Shown here: piece after piece, positions 34,314 through 44,333 of the stretch
How positions within the stretch are numbered: position 1 is the first letter of the stretch
Layout: every line of letters starts with the position of its first letter
Origin: Spirosoma endophyticum
GTDB lineage: Bacteria; Bacteroidota; Bacteroidia; Cytophagales; Spirosomataceae
NCBI RefSeq assembly: GCF_900112365.1
Contig: NZ_FOLQ01000018.1
Location: forward strand, 62,001-126,000
Length of the DNA: 64,000 nt
Direction: 5' to 3'
Made by a program: the position numbers and the translations under genes
Notes under the pieces: model-generated
Told to the model about the DNA's origin: nothing
The model's database searches: none
What the model saw: only the letters and a program-made list of their open reading frames with translations

Positions 34314-35405
34314 TCAGTTAGTCCACCAACGCGGTTTATTAGGCGTTCGATAAAGACTATTCTCGCACACAACACAGCTGGGATTAGTAGGATAAGGCAC
34401 GACTACCGGTAAATCTACCGTAGGTTCACCCTGCCCATCACTACGATCTACCAACAGGTAACTTGCCGACAGGCCCGTAGCGCCAAAATAGCCATATACT
34501 AACTCATTATCTTTGTTAATACAACGCAAATTACCCTTCACAGTCGATGGTGCAGCATCAAATAGCCCTCCCGTAGTTGAGGTTAATTGCTGAATACTTT
34601 TCCAGAACTGGTAAGCCCCCTTACTGAGGGCCTGTTGCTCAATTTCGATGTAATAACGGCTTTTGGAGGTGAAGGGCACCTGGGTTATCAGTTGACGACT
34701 AATGGCTTTACCATTGATATTCAGGTCGGAATTGATGTTGATACAGGTGTAACATCGACTGATGTCCCAGCATTCTGAACAACACAGAATACCCGTGTAC
34801 ATATTCTGACCAAGAACAAAGGTTTTCCGGCAAACATCAGTAAAGGCATAATGGGTCCAGCTCCATTTGTAGTAATTACCCAGGGTGTCCGGGTCTTTTG
34901 AATCTAGAAAAACAGTCCAGCTTTGCTTGCCTGCTGCAATGCCCGAAGGCGGTGTATAGTTTGATTCATAATATAATTTTTGAATGGCAGGTGCAGCCGA
35001 TAAAACCTCCTGACTCGACTCGTAACTCGTTCCTGTTTTCGTTTGAATCGTCAGTTTATAACTACGGCCTGCTATCCCACGTATACCGGCAACACTGGTC
35101 TGATACGTACCGCCCGGCGGCTGTTCTTTCAGGATTTCTTTATTTCCCAAATTGTCCGAAATAGTCACCGTAGCGCCCGTTTCGAGTAGATTCAAGCTTT
35201 TGTAGGAGTAGTCGGCAGTACGGGTTAATTTAACCGTATAAGGTCCCGGCTGATCGGTAATCTGACCTTCCACTACCAGCGAGCTTACATTGCTGATAGT
35301 ATCTGGCTGGTAGGGCGTTATGCAGGAAACAGCACTAACCAGGATCACCAGTATATTGATCCATAGCCCATTATTTATCCTGATAGCCTCCGTAGTTTTT
35401 CTCAC
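34314..35405 (-). CDS. DUF4249 lipoprotein (copy B)
   Basis: The 363-residue protein has a lipobox VSAVSC (Cys27 or nearby) followed by ITPYQPD, indicating an outer-membrane or periplasm-facing lipoprotein. A beta-rich DUF4249 domain follows. A cysteine cluster at about residues 205-223 (CCSECWDISRCYTC) probably forms disulfides or a metal site. It is a close paralogue of the gene at 35412-36482, with a 6-base gap, and follows the TonB receptor in one operon. DUF4249 proteins are typical neighbours of TonB receptors in Bacteroidota; ligand and function are unknown. Confidence 0.82.
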   Translation of the reverse strand: MRKTTEAIRINNGLWINILVILVSAVSCITPYQPDTISNVSSLVVEGQITDQPGPYTVKLTRTADYSYKSLNLLETGATVTISDNLGNKEILKEQPPGGTYQTSVAGIRGIAGRSYKLTIQTKTGTSYESSQEVLSAAPAIQKLYYESNYTPPSGIAAGKQSWTVFLDSKDPDTLGNYYKWSWTHYAFTDVCRKTFVLGQNMYTGILCCSECWDISRCYTCININSDLNINGKAISRQLITQVPFTSKSRYYIEIEQQALSKGAYQFWKSIQQLTSTTGGLFDAAPSTVKGNLRCINKDNELVYGYFGATGLSASYLLVDRSDGQGEPTVDLPVVVPYPTNPSCVVCENSLYRTPNKPRWWTN

Positions 35406-35411
35406 GATTTG

Positions 35412-36482
35412 TTAAAATTGCCACCAGCGGGGTTTATTTGGTGTTCGGTATTGGTTATTCGCACAAACGGCACAGGCGGCCATTGGATTCACGACGACCG
35501 GGTCAGCTGAAGAAACGGGTGGTCCGACGGCTTCGCTTCGGTCAAGTAGCAGGTATCCAATCGATTCGCCGGCAGCCCCGAAATACCCGTATACTTTTAA
35601 GCTGGGATCTGATGTTGCGTGTATATTTCCTCCAATACTTCCTGGGGCAGCATCGAACAGCCCACCCGTATTTTGCACTTGTTGCTTGGCCGTCTTGAAG
35701 AACTCATAAATACCTTTACTAAGCGATTGTTGCGTTACTTCGACGTAGTAGCGGGTACTGGCCTCATAGAATACCTCCTGAATAAACTGACGACTAATCG
35801 AATTACCATTCACATTCGCATCCGATAGAATATTGATGCAGTTCGAGTAGCAACGAGTAATATCCCAACAGTTTGAACAACACGGAATACCCATAGGTGA
35901 ACTTTGACCCACTGATGATACTTTTTGACAGATTTCAACAAACTCGTAATGTGTCCATTCCCAGCGATAATAATCACCGGTTGTTGCGGGATCTTTCATA
36001 TCAATGTATACATTCCAGGTATTGGCTTTCCCATTGTTGATCGACCCAGGAACATACTTATACTCATAGTAGATTCGATCAATAGGTGGCGCGGCTTTTA
36101 GCAACTCTGGATCGGATTCGTAAGTAGCCCCACCTTTCGTTTTAATCGTCATTTTGTAGGTTCGGCCCGCCACGCCCCTGATTCCCGTGGGGCTGGACTG
36201 ATAATTCCCGCCGGGCGACTGCTCCGTCAAAGTTTCCTGATTGCCAAGGTTGTCCGAGATGGTTACTATAGCGCCCGTTTCCAGCAGATTCAGACTTTTG
36301 TACGAAAAATCGGCGGTGCGGGTCAGTTTAACGGTATAAGGCCCCGGCTGATCCGTAATCATCCCCTCAACAATCAACGATGGCGGAATACTGACCGTGT
36401 CAGGATTATAGGGTGTTATGCACGAAACGACCAGCAGTAGGCAGAGCAGCACTTGAGCATAGACAAATACCGAAGGTCTCAT
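35412..36482 (-). CDS. DUF4249 lipoprotein (copy A)
   Basis: This 356-residue lipoprotein carries the lipobox LVVSC (about residue 21) then ITPYNPD, a DUF4249 beta-rich body and a cysteine cluster CCSNCWDITRCYSNC. It starts with ATG overlapping the TGA of the TonB receptor (TGATG), so translation is coupled. Its N-terminal third (IVEGMITDQPGPYTVKLTRT) is nearly identical in layout to copy B, which shows tandem duplication. It probably sits at the outer membrane with the receptor. Confidence 0.82.
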   Translation of the reverse strand: MRPSVFVYAQVLLCLLLVVSCITPYNPDTVSIPPSLIVEGMITDQPGPYTVKLTRTADFSYKSLNLLETGAIVTISDNLGNQETLTEQSPGGNYQSSPTGIRGVAGRTYKMTIKTKGGATYESDPELLKAAPPIDRIYYEYKYVPGSINNGKANTWNVYIDMKDPATTGDYYRWEWTHYEFVEICQKVSSVGQSSPMGIPCCSNCWDITRCYSNCINILSDANVNGNSISRQFIQEVFYEASTRYYVEVTQQSLSKGIYEFFKTAKQQVQNTGGLFDAAPGSIGGNIHATSDPSLKVYGYFGAAGESIGYLLLDRSEAVGPPVSSADPVVVNPMAACAVCANNQYRTPNKPRWWQF

Positions 36483-38890
36483 CAGAATTTAAAATTATAG
36501 GTCAGCGATGGGAACGCGGTGCCGAAGATGGACAGCTTGTAGGCATCTGAGGAGGAAGCTGAACTTAGCTTGTAAAAGATTGAGTACGCATTTTTATGGG
36601 CGTAGACGTTATAAACCGAGAAAACCCAACTGCTCTGGTTCCGTTTTTTCTTGAGCGGATTTTGCTCAAACGTCATGGAAAAATCGAGCCGATGGTAATC
36701 GGGAACACGCTGCTGGTTGCGGTCAATATAAATAGGCACCAGTACGCCCGCCACACTGGCAATGGCCGACGGCTGGGTGGTTGGCCGACCGGTGCTATAA
36801 GTAAAATTGAATGACATACTAAACCAGGTCGTTGGCCGATAGGTAGCCAGAACGTTCAGTGTGTGGGGTTTATCGTAGTTAGCCGCATACGCCAGCCCAT
36901 TATTCACCCGTTCGTTGGCATAGGGGCTATTCATCGTCAGAAACGTGCGGGCGTACGTATAACTCATGAAACCCGTCCAGCGGCCTTTGTTTTTACGTAG
37001 CAACCCCTCAAATCCGTAGGCCTGTCCAGTTCCCTGTACAATCTGAGTTTCAACCGCCTGCGCCAGTTGTAGTTCGGCCCCATCGCGGTAGTCGATGGCA
37101 TTGGTGATGGTTTTATAGTAAACCTCCCCCGACGCTTCGATGGCATTATCGGCCGTATTACGGAAGTAGCCCAATGACCACTGATCGGCAATCGTTGGCT
37201 TCGTATATATGTCGCTCAGATGCCAGCGCGAAGTTGGCAGAGCCGCCGTTGTATTTGTTACCTGCTGAATATACTGGCGCAATCGGCTATATCCCGCCTT
37301 AATGGCCCGCCCCTCGCCCACCGACCAGCGAATGGCCAGGCGTGGTTCTAGCCCACCCGCCGTGTGATAGATTTTACCGGCTCCATATGTTTGCGTCGAA
37401 GTGACGGTTTCGTCTTGAGGAAAGCCGTTTTCCTGATACGTTCGTACGGTTGCCGGTCCCCGATTTAGTAGTGTCGAGTAACGTAGTCCGGCAATAACTG
37501 CTACGTCTGCATTCAACTTCCATTCGTCCTGAACGTAGGCAGCCAGTTCGTAGGCCCGTTCGCGGTCAAGGTCTACAGGCAGCACATTTGAGTTCGGGCC
37601 GGGAATTCTGGTATTGGGTTGAACCAGGTAGTCAATGGCACTAATGCCCGCCTGCCACTGGTGCGTTTCGTTGGGCGTGTACGTCAGATCCGACTTAATT
37701 TGCCGGTGCCAGACACCAGACTTCAAATCAAATGCATTAGACGAATCAGACGACGACAGGTCAGCCTTATAGTGACTCAAAATAACCGCCGTGGCCAGGT
37801 TCACCTGCTTGCTCATAAAGTAATTCCAGTGCAGCGAACCGTTTGTCGTCTGGTAGTTGAACTTCGTCGACGACGCGTTTATTTCCTGCCCCGACAGGGA
37901 ATCCGATGCGAGTTTAAACACATCGGTACTTACGTAGCCCGTTAATGTAATCGTGTTACGTTCGTTTGGTTGATACTTAAGTTTGGTCGTCAGGTCATAG
38001 AAGTTCGCTGTCGTACCACGCAGATTCGGAGGTGCCAGCTTGAACAGAAAATCATTGAACGAACCGCGCGCTGCGGCCAGAAACGACAACTTCTTTTTAA
38101 TAATTGGTCCCTCGACACCCAGTCGGCTCGAAATAATGCCAATACCTCCGTTGATACCCCATTTGTCGGCATCCGGCTCCTTAATTTTCACGTCCAGTAC
38201 CGACGAGGCTCGGCCCCCGAAAGCAGCCGCGACACCACCCCGATTCAGCGTTACGTCGCGCACGACGTCGGGGTTAAAGACGGAGAAAAAACCCATCAAA
38301 TGGCTCGAATTAAACACGGGTGCATCATCGAACAAAATCAGGTTCTGATCGGCGCTACCACCCCGAACATTAAAACCGGGTGCGCCCTCGCCCACTGTTG
38401 TCACGCCCGGCAGTAGCAACAGGCTCCGAACAATATCCACTTCCCCCATCAGAGGTGGAATGCGTCGAATGCTACGTATGGTCAACTGCGATACACCAAT
38501 TTCGATCTTGCGCACGTTACGGTCGGGCGTCTCACTCGTGACCACGACCTCTTCCAGATCTTTGGCATCATCTTCCATTGTAATCTCACGGAAGAGTGTT
38601 TTTTCGAGGGAAATCGTATCCTGACGGGGTCGGTAACCAATGTGGGAGAACCGGAGAATGTAATTACCGGGCGGCAATTGCACAATGTAAAACCCATCTT
38701 TAGCCGTTACGTACCCTTTCGATACGTCCAGCACAACAATATTGGCTCCCTGAATGGGTTTACCCGTCTTAGCATCCCGTACGTAACCTGTCGCCGAAAA
38801 TGTACGTTTAGGTTCGATTGGGGTTGATTTTTGAGCTATTCCTTCGTTGAGCAGAAAAAACGAAACTACCAGTAAACATATAAAGCGCAT
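36482..38890 (-). CDS. TonB-dependent outer-membrane receptor with carboxypeptidase-like regulatory domain
   Basis: The 802-residue protein has a signal peptide (to GIAQ at 20), a CarboxypepD_reg-like domain at about 30-110 (TGYVRDAKTGKPIQGANIVV), a plug domain at about 130-235 (FNVRGGSADQNLILFDDAPV) and a barrel to the C terminus, ending LTYNFKF. It would use TonB energy to take up an unknown ligand. The two DUF4249 genes follow it with overlapping or very short spacers. No anti-sigma/ECF pair or SusD homologue is seen, so this is not a classical SusCD locus. Confidence 0.9.
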   Translation of the reverse strand: MRFICLLVVSFFLLNEGIAQKSTPIEPKRTFSATGYVRDAKTGKPIQGANIVVLDVSKGYVTAKDGFYIVQLPPGNYILRFSHIGYRPRQDTISLEKTLFREITMEDDAKDLEEVVVTSETPDRNVRKIEIGVSQLTIRSIRRIPPLMGEVDIVRSLLLLPGVTTVGEGAPGFNVRGGSADQNLILFDDAPVFNSSHLMGFFSVFNPDVVRDVTLNRGGVAAAFGGRASSVLDVKIKEPDADKWGINGGIGIISSRLGVEGPIIKKKLSFLAAARGSFNDFLFKLAPPNLRGTTANFYDLTTKLKYQPNERNTITLTGYVSTDVFKLASDSLSGQEINASSTKFNYQTTNGSLHWNYFMSKQVNLATAVILSHYKADLSSSDSSNAFDLKSGVWHRQIKSDLTYTPNETHQWQAGISAIDYLVQPNTRIPGPNSNVLPVDLDRERAYELAAYVQDEWKLNADVAVIAGLRYSTLLNRGPATVRTYQENGFPQDETVTSTQTYGAGKIYHTAGGLEPRLAIRWSVGEGRAIKAGYSRLRQYIQQVTNTTAALPTSRWHLSDIYTKPTIADQWSLGYFRNTADNAIEASGEVYYKTITNAIDYRDGAELQLAQAVETQIVQGTGQAYGFEGLLRKNKGRWTGFMSYTYARTFLTMNSPYANERVNNGLAYAANYDKPHTLNVLATYRPTTWFSMSFNFTYSTGRPTTQPSAIASVAGVLVPIYIDRNQQRVPDYHRLDFSMTFEQNPLKKKRNQSSWVFSVYNVYAHKNAYSIFYKLSSASSSDAYKLSIFGTAFPSLTYNFKF

Positions 38891-39027
38891 AGAACCGGGT
38901 TTAGGAAGCGCAGACTTGGCAAATAAGCACGTATCAATGGATTACTATCAATGGTATAAAGGGATAAGTCGGCTGATTTACCCTATTGCCATCGATCATT
39001 AACCGACAATTAATCCTCTTATTTATC

Positions 39028-40755
39028 CTATTTACGTATTTGCTCCCGGCGCTGCTGCAAATACTCGCTCATCTCTTCCAACGTCAGCGTATTAAACGTC
39101 ATCGCTTTTGTTAAACCGCCTTTGCGGCCAATGGCGACACCATAGTGCATATCCAGTAAACCGGCGAAATCGTGGGCGTCGGGGTTGATGCTCAACATGA
39201 CACCCTGCTGTATGGCATACTCAATCCAATGCCAGTCAATATCAAGCCGATAGGGACTGGCGTTGATTTCAATAATAACGTTGTGTTCGGCACAGGCGTC
39301 GATGATAGCCCGGTGATCAATTGGGTAGCCTTCGCGAGCGAGCAATAATCGGCCCGTTGGATGACCCAGAATGGTGGTGTATGGATTTTCAATAGCCCGC
39401 AGCAACCGCGTCGTTGCCTTTTCGAACGACATAGTCAGGGTTTGGTGAACCGATGCCACTACGTAGTCGAAGGTGGCCAGCGTCTCATCATCGTAATCTA
39501 ATGAACCATCGCCCAGAATATCAGACTCGATCCCTTTAAAAATCCGGAAGTCAGCACCAAAACCGGCGTTAAGTCGATCAATTTCAATCTGTTGCTGGCG
39601 CACACGTTCGGCATCCAGTCCACCGGCATAGGAAGCCGTTTTTGAGTGATCGGCGATGCCAAAATACGTTAAGCCCAGTTTGCGGCAGTAAGCCGCCATA
39701 TCGGCAACCGACTGTTTACCATCCGACCACGTACTGTGATTGTGGAGCGTACCGCGCAGATCGTCCCAGGTAACGAGTTCGTCGTTCCGGTGATTTCTGG
39801 CCCAGCGAAAGGCAAACTCATCTTCCCGCATTTCAGGAACGATATATGGCAGACCAGCGCGTTCGTAAATAGCGTTTTCCACTTGGTCAACCGACTGATT
39901 TTCTGCTACGTATGAACCGGTATAGGCCGACTGCAATAACGACGTGCCACCGGGTCCCGCTTGTTTTAAATGAGCGTCGGCAGCCGTATTGATGAACAAT
40001 TGGCGATTGATCTGCTCGGCCGGATATAAAAGTATCTCGACCAATACGTCGAAACCGGCCAGTTTCCCCCGCCATGCAAACGGTGACGACTCCAACTCGT
40101 TCTGCTCCAGATTCGGTAGTTGACCGAGCGTCAGCATGGCCGAAACGGGATTGTTGGTTTGCACCAGCACTTGAACAGTATCCACCTCCTGCGCTTTGCG
40201 CCGAACCTGTCCGCTTATTTCAACGCGCTCGAAATGCTTGGTCAATTCGTCCCGCAACAGATTAGCGATCATCGCGGCTTTATCCATGCGAACTTTTCCC
40301 TGCTGTTCCTGCAAAAACTCAAGGGCAGCCAGAATTTTCTCCTGTGTGCTGGCCCCAAATCCTTTGATTTTCGCAATCTCGCCGTTTTCGCCCGCCACTT
40401 GCAGGTCATGGAGATTGTCGATGCCTAGCTCCCGCCAGAGTGTACGTACTTTCTTGACACCCAGCCCTTTGATACGAAACATATCCAGCACACCAGGTGG
40501 TGTTTCGGCCAATAGTTCGTCCAGGTCGGTCAGGCGACCCGTTTCAGCAATTTCACGAATCTTCTGCGCAACAGACTTGCCAACACCCTGTAATTTAACC
40601 AGTTCTTCAACGGGCAAATTAGATAGGTCGGCCGTTGATTTATCTAAATTAAACGCGGCTGTCTGGAAAGACCGCGTCTTGAACGTATCGCGGTCGTGGA
40701 GTTCCATTAACCGGCCGGTCAGTTCAAGCAGGTCAACGATTTCGGAATTAGTCAT
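39028..40755 (-). CDS. PolX family protein (Pol beta-like plus PHP domain), polymerase site degenerate
   Basis: This 575-residue protein has HhH motifs (LQGVGKSVAQKIREIA, IKGLGVKKVR, IKGFGASTQEKILAAL), then the Pol X palm, then a PHP domain (H338, H340 in HNHSTWSDG; GIADHSK; GIESDIL; GHPTGR; NPDAHD). The palm motif is altered: the usual G-S...D-x-D reads GQVRRKAQEVDTVQV (Gly182, Gln183, Asp192, Val194), so the second catalytic Asp is Val. The fingers segment (LFINTAADAHLKQAG) is also diverged. The PHP site looks intact. It may be mainly an exonuclease/endonuclease in repair. The family is clear; loss of polymerisation is inferred from one motif. Confidence 0.88.
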   Translation of the reverse strand: MTNSEIVDLLELTGRLMELHDRDTFKTRSFQTAAFNLDKSTADLSNLPVEELVKLQGVGKSVAQKIREIAETGRLTDLDELLAETPPGVLDMFRIKGLGVKKVRTLWRELGIDNLHDLQVAGENGEIAKIKGFGASTQEKILAALEFLQEQQGKVRMDKAAMIANLLRDELTKHFERVEISGQVRRKAQEVDTVQVLVQTNNPVSAMLTLGQLPNLEQNELESSPFAWRGKLAGFDVLVEILLYPAEQINRQLFINTAADAHLKQAGPGGTSLLQSAYTGSYVAENQSVDQVENAIYERAGLPYIVPEMREDEFAFRWARNHRNDELVTWDDLRGTLHNHSTWSDGKQSVADMAAYCRKLGLTYFGIADHSKTASYAGGLDAERVRQQQIEIDRLNAGFGADFRIFKGIESDILGDGSLDYDDETLATFDYVVASVHQTLTMSFEKATTRLLRAIENPYTTILGHPTGRLLLAREGYPIDHRAIIDACAEHNVIIEINASPYRLDIDWHWIEYAIQQGVMLSINPDAHDFAGLLDMHYGVAIGRKGGLTKAMTFNTLTLEEMSEYLQQRREQIRK

Positions 40756-40888
40756 ACAAAAAAGGCAATTTACTCCGCAAGTTAGGCAATCGGTCAGATT
40801 TTAGAGAACTGCGCCACAAGGTCCCCATACCTTTACTTCGTCAGCAAATAAAACGGCCTGATTATCAATTAAAACCAATCTCAATCTC

Positions 40889-41194
40889 ATGGAATCGACC
40901 ACAACAACTCCCGAACGTGACCCCTACTTATGGAAACAGGCCAAAGCCCGCGTCGGCTTTCGAATGCATCTCCAAACGTATCTGCTTGTTAATGCAGGGC
41001 TCTGGCTCATCTGGGCACTGACCAGCTTTGCTTTTCAGTCATCGGGTCACCACGGTTTTATCTTCCCCTGGCCGTTTTTCCCTATGATCGGCTGGGGCAT
41101 TGGACTAGCGTCACATTATTTCGCCGTGTACCGAAATCGCGAACACAACCTGATTGAAGAAGAATATCGGAAGCTAGTCAATCAGCAAGGGTAA
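40889..41194 (+). CDS. 2TM-domain membrane protein
   Basis: The 101-residue protein has two hydrophobic segments (about 30-48 and 62-80) joined by a short loop, flanked by basic and acidic ends (KARVGFRMHLQ and NREHNLIEEEYRKLV). This is the 2TM-domain pattern, sometimes found next to histidine-kinase genes but here isolated. It is probably an inner-membrane protein of unknown role. Confidence 0.8.
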   Translation: MESTTTTPERDPYLWKQAKARVGFRMHLQTYLLVNAGLWLIWALTSFAFQSSGHHGFIFPWPFFPMIGWGIGLASHYFAVYRNREHNLIEEEYRKLVNQQG

Positions 41195-41222
41195 GAATGT
41201 AGCTAAAAACAAACCAACACCC

Positions 41223-42395
41223 GTGAACAGGTCAAAAGCAATCATAATTGGCGGTGGAATTTCCGGCCCGGCAATGGCTTTATTTCTAAAAAAGATAGGC
41301 ATTGAAGCCACTATTTATGAAGCACAAACCCGGCACAGAGATGATACCGGCGCTTTTTTAGGTATTTCACCAAACGGGTTGAATGTGCTTAACGAGTTCA
41401 TAACTCTTGAGACGATTTTATCAGACTACACACCCGGAAAAATGACCTTCTTCAATGCAAAAAATAAACAAATTGGTGAAATTGACAATGCCAGCTAAAC
41501 CGAATTGTATGGAGCCGAAACTGTTCAATTAAAAAGAGGCTTGCTCAATAAAGCGCTCCGTAACGTAGCCATTGAGGAGGGGATAAAGATAGAGCTGGGC
41601 AAAAAGCTAATGGCTATTACACAAACCGAACAATCGGCAACGGCTATTTTCGATGATGCAACAACAGCAACGGCCGATTTCATAATCGGCTGTGACGGCA
41701 TTCATTCGGCAACACGAAAAGCGATATTTCCCAATGCGCCCAATATAGCGTATACCGGTTTGCTGTCAACGGGCGGTTTCACGAAATTGGATAACGTAGC
41801 GGATTTATATGGTTCGATCCGTATGACCTTCGGGGAGAAATCATTTTTTGCGTATGCCGTTTCTAACTTGGGCGAAATCTGGTGGTTCAATAACATTTCG
41901 CACGCAAAAGAACCAGCGAGAAATGAGTTGAACACTATCGACATGAGTCAACTCAAAAATACGCTGCTAGAGCTGCACAAGAACGATCCAAAACCCATTG
42001 CAGACATTATAAAATCGGCCGATGCCATTGAGCTTTATCCAATTTATGACATTCCCTTTTTGGCGAATTGGCACAAAGGGCGCGTTTGTCTGATAGGTGA
42101 CGCTGCTCATGCCACAGCCCCTCACATTGGTCAGGGTGCGTCATTGGCCCTGGAAGACACCATCGTTTTGGCACAATGTATTAGAGACCTCGCCACGGTG
42201 GAAACAGCCTTTGAGAAGTTTCAATCGGTACGACAAGCCAGAGTGCAAAAAATAGTTCGGGAAGCGAGAAAAGTGGGGGACAGCAAAACTGTCCCCAGTA
42301 AATTTCAACAATTTTTCAGGGATTTACTTTTGCCGTTTTTAGTAAAATACGAAGCAAAAAAAATGGATTGGGTATATTCTTATAAAGTCAACTAG
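41223..42395 (+). pseudogene. FAD-dependent monooxygenase broken by one in-frame TAA
   Basis: Bases 41223-41495 and 41499-42395 read in the same frame and give one FAD monooxygenase: FAD motif GGGISGPAMA near the start, GCDGIHSATR and LIGDAAHATAPHIGQGASLALED. A TAA at 41496-41498, in the context N-A-S-stop-T-E-L-Y-G, splits the frame. A C-to-T change of CAA (Gln) would create it. This is either a recent nonsense mutation, read-through, or a sequencing error. The gene is AT-rich compared with the neighbourhood, so it may be acquired. The start (GTG at 41223) is the best in frame. Confidence 0.82.
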
Positions 42396-42464
42396 GCCAA
42401 CAAAATAGAGTGAACGTTAAGGAGTCATTCATAAAATATGCAAACGTTCACTACTCTCAATTGC

Positions 42465-43259
42465 CTACACCGCCACAGGCGCTTTAATAGCCGGATATGG
42501 ATTGTAATTTTCGAGGGTAAAATCTTCGTATGTAAAGTCAAAAACCGACGCTACGTCTGGATTCAGACGCATGGTTGGCAATGGACGTGGCTCACGGGAA
42601 AGTTGCGTCTCAACCTGCTCTAAGTGATTCAGATACAGATGTGTATCACCACCAGTCCAGATAAATTCGTGAGCGATGTAGCCGGATTCCTGCGCAATCA
42701 TCATCGTCAATAATGCATAGCTGGCAATGTTGAAGGGAACGCCCAGAAATACGTCGGCGCTACGTTGGTAAAGCTGGCAGGAGAGCTTGCCATCCGCTAC
42801 ATAGAACTGCATCAACAAATGGCAGGGAGGCAGCGCCATACTAGGAACATCGGCGGGATTCCAGGCCGAAATAATCATCCGGCGCGAATCAGGTGAGTTT
42901 TTAAGTTGCTTCAATACGTCCTGCAACTGGTCGATAAGCTGTCCATTGGGCGCGGCCCAACTGCGCCATTGTTTGCCATACACCGGACCCAGATCACCAT
43001 TCTCATCTGCCCATTCATCCCAAATCGACACACCGTTGTCTTTCAGGTATTTAATGTTCGTGTCACCCTTCACAAACCAAAGCAGTTCATGAATAATGGA
43101 CTTCGTATGTACTTTTTTGGTGGTCAGCAGCGGAAAGCCTTCCTGTAGATTGAAGCGCATCTGGTAGCCAAAAACGCTGATGGTGCCCGTGCCCGTACGG
43201 TCAGTTTTGCGCGTGCCATCTTTGAGAATATGGCGAAGCAGATCATGGTATTGTTGCAT
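42465..43259 (-). CDS. thyA: Thymidylate synthase
   Basis: The ATG at 43257-43259 gives [15 protein letters not shown] and a 264-residue protein, the normal length of ThyA. Cys146 in [14 protein letters not shown] is the nucleophile; [40 protein letters not shown] and [17 protein letters not shown] are family blocks. It converts dUMP to dTMP with methylene-tetrahydrofolate. No dihydrofolate reductase gene is next to it. Confidence 0.97.
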   Translation of the reverse strand: MQQYHDLLRHILKDGTRKTDRTGTGTISVFGYQMRFNLQEGFPLLTTKKVHTKSIIHELLWFVKGDTNIKYLKDNGVSIWDEWADENGDLGPVYGKQWRSWAAPNGQLIDQLQDVLKQLKNSPDSRRMIISAWNPADVPSMALPPCHLLMQFYVADGKLSCQLYQRSADVFLGVPFNIASYALLTMMIAQESGYIAHEFIWTGGDTHLYLNHLEQVETQLSREPRPLPTMRLNPDVASVFDFTYEDFTLENYNPYPAIKAPVAV

Positions 43260-43304
43260 TGAACAAAAGTCGGAAGTCAAACGTAGTAAGCCAAACGCTG
43301 ACGT

Positions 43305-43341
43305 AAAAAATAAACCCCGATTCCATTGTGGAATCGGGGTT
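43305..43341 (-). terminator. Terminator for the OsmC-like gene
   Basis: AACCCCGATTCCA (43313-43325) pairs with TGGAATCGGGGTT (43329-43341) around a 3-base loop. On the minus strand it is followed by a T-rich run (43305-43312). Confidence 0.85.
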
Positions 43342-43416
43342 AAATAAGTCACTATTACAGAGCAAATACCTTTCTCGGTGTTCTCTGCTTTTATCTCTTC
43401 TTTACTCGGTGTTTAC

Positions 43417-43833
43417 CTACTCATTAATCTCAAACGAATACGTAATATCAGCCGACGGGCGGAATTGAGCCGTTGCCGAGCAGTATTTGTCCATAGAAAG
43501 GTCAATGGCGCGCTTCACTTTGTCGGCGTTTAGCTGACCTTTAAGCAGATAGGTAATATGAATTTTTTTGAAGGGCGCGGGTATGGCGTCCTTTTCGCGC
43601 AGGCCATCCACTTTGAGCCGGAAGTCTTCGATCACCTGCTTTTGTTTTTGCAGAATCAGAATCACGTCGATAGCCGAGCAACCTGCCAATCCCATCAGCA
43701 ACATTTCCATGGGTCTCGCTCCAGCGTTATGGCCGCCAATATCGACTGCGCCATCTATGTGTTGCGCGACGCCCGACTTACCGAGGGCTTCGAAGTGGAA
43801 CGCATCGTCTACACGTACTAACTCGACCTGCAT
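43417..43833 (-). CDS. OsmC family protein
   Basis: ATG at 43831-43833 is preferred because MQVELVRVDDAFHFEA is the usual beginning; an ATG 45 bases upstream is also in frame. The protein has 138 residues. Cys at GLAGCSAIDVILIL and Cys in MDKYCSATAQF are the two redox cysteines of OsmC/Ohr-type peroxide reductases. It probably reduces organic or other peroxides in the cytoplasm. A terminator-like hairpin lies after the stop. Confidence 0.82.
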   Translation of the reverse strand: MQVELVRVDDAFHFEALGKSGVAQHIDGAVDIGGHNAGARPMEMLLMGLAGCSAIDVILILQKQKQVIEDFRLKVDGLREKDAIPAPFKKIHITYLLKGQLNADKVKRAIDLSMDKYCSATAQFRPSADITYSFEINE

Positions 43834-43939
43834 TGTATTAAATTCCTGAACTATGGCAACCGGTTGTGAATCAAGCATTGTCTTTTTTGCGTTTATCAGG
43901 TAAAGTGTTTATTTTCACCAGCTCAAAGTAAGTTAAATC

Positions 43940-44293
43940 ATGTCCGAAAAATTCACCGACGACCTCTTCGACCTCAAAAACGACCGGCGGTTAAGCGTGT
44001 ACTTGTACCGGGCGGGTTTCGGCTGCTGGCTGCTTTACATCGTGTCGGGCGCACGATTTATGCAGTCGGTAAGTATGTATCGAACAGATTTTGGCGTATT
44101 CTCGTTCTTCCTGATGGTCATGGGTTTGTCAGCCTCCATGATTTATGACTACTACCATCACCCAATTGAGTTTGCACAAAAAAGAAAATGGCTGGCCTTT
44201 AGCTACTTAGCGCTAGCAGCATTGGTCTATTTCTTCATTTTGCACAACGAACCGATCACACTGGGTCATATTTTTGGACGGGGTTCATTCTGA
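43940..44293 (+). CDS. Small membrane protein, three helices
   Basis: The 117-residue protein has three hydrophobic segments (about 25-45, 53-70, 84-101) and no recognised domain. It faces the OsmC-like gene on the other strand. No function can be proposed. Confidence 0.7.
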   Translation: MSEKFTDDLFDLKNDRRLSVYLYRAGFGCWLLYIVSGARFMQSVSMYRTDFGVFSFFLMVMGLSASMIYDYYHHPIEFAQKRKWLAFSYLALAALVYFFILHNEPITLGHIFGRGSF

Positions 44294-44333
44294 GTCGAAG
44301 GATTTCCAAACCGCCTGTATTCACTGGTTGCAC

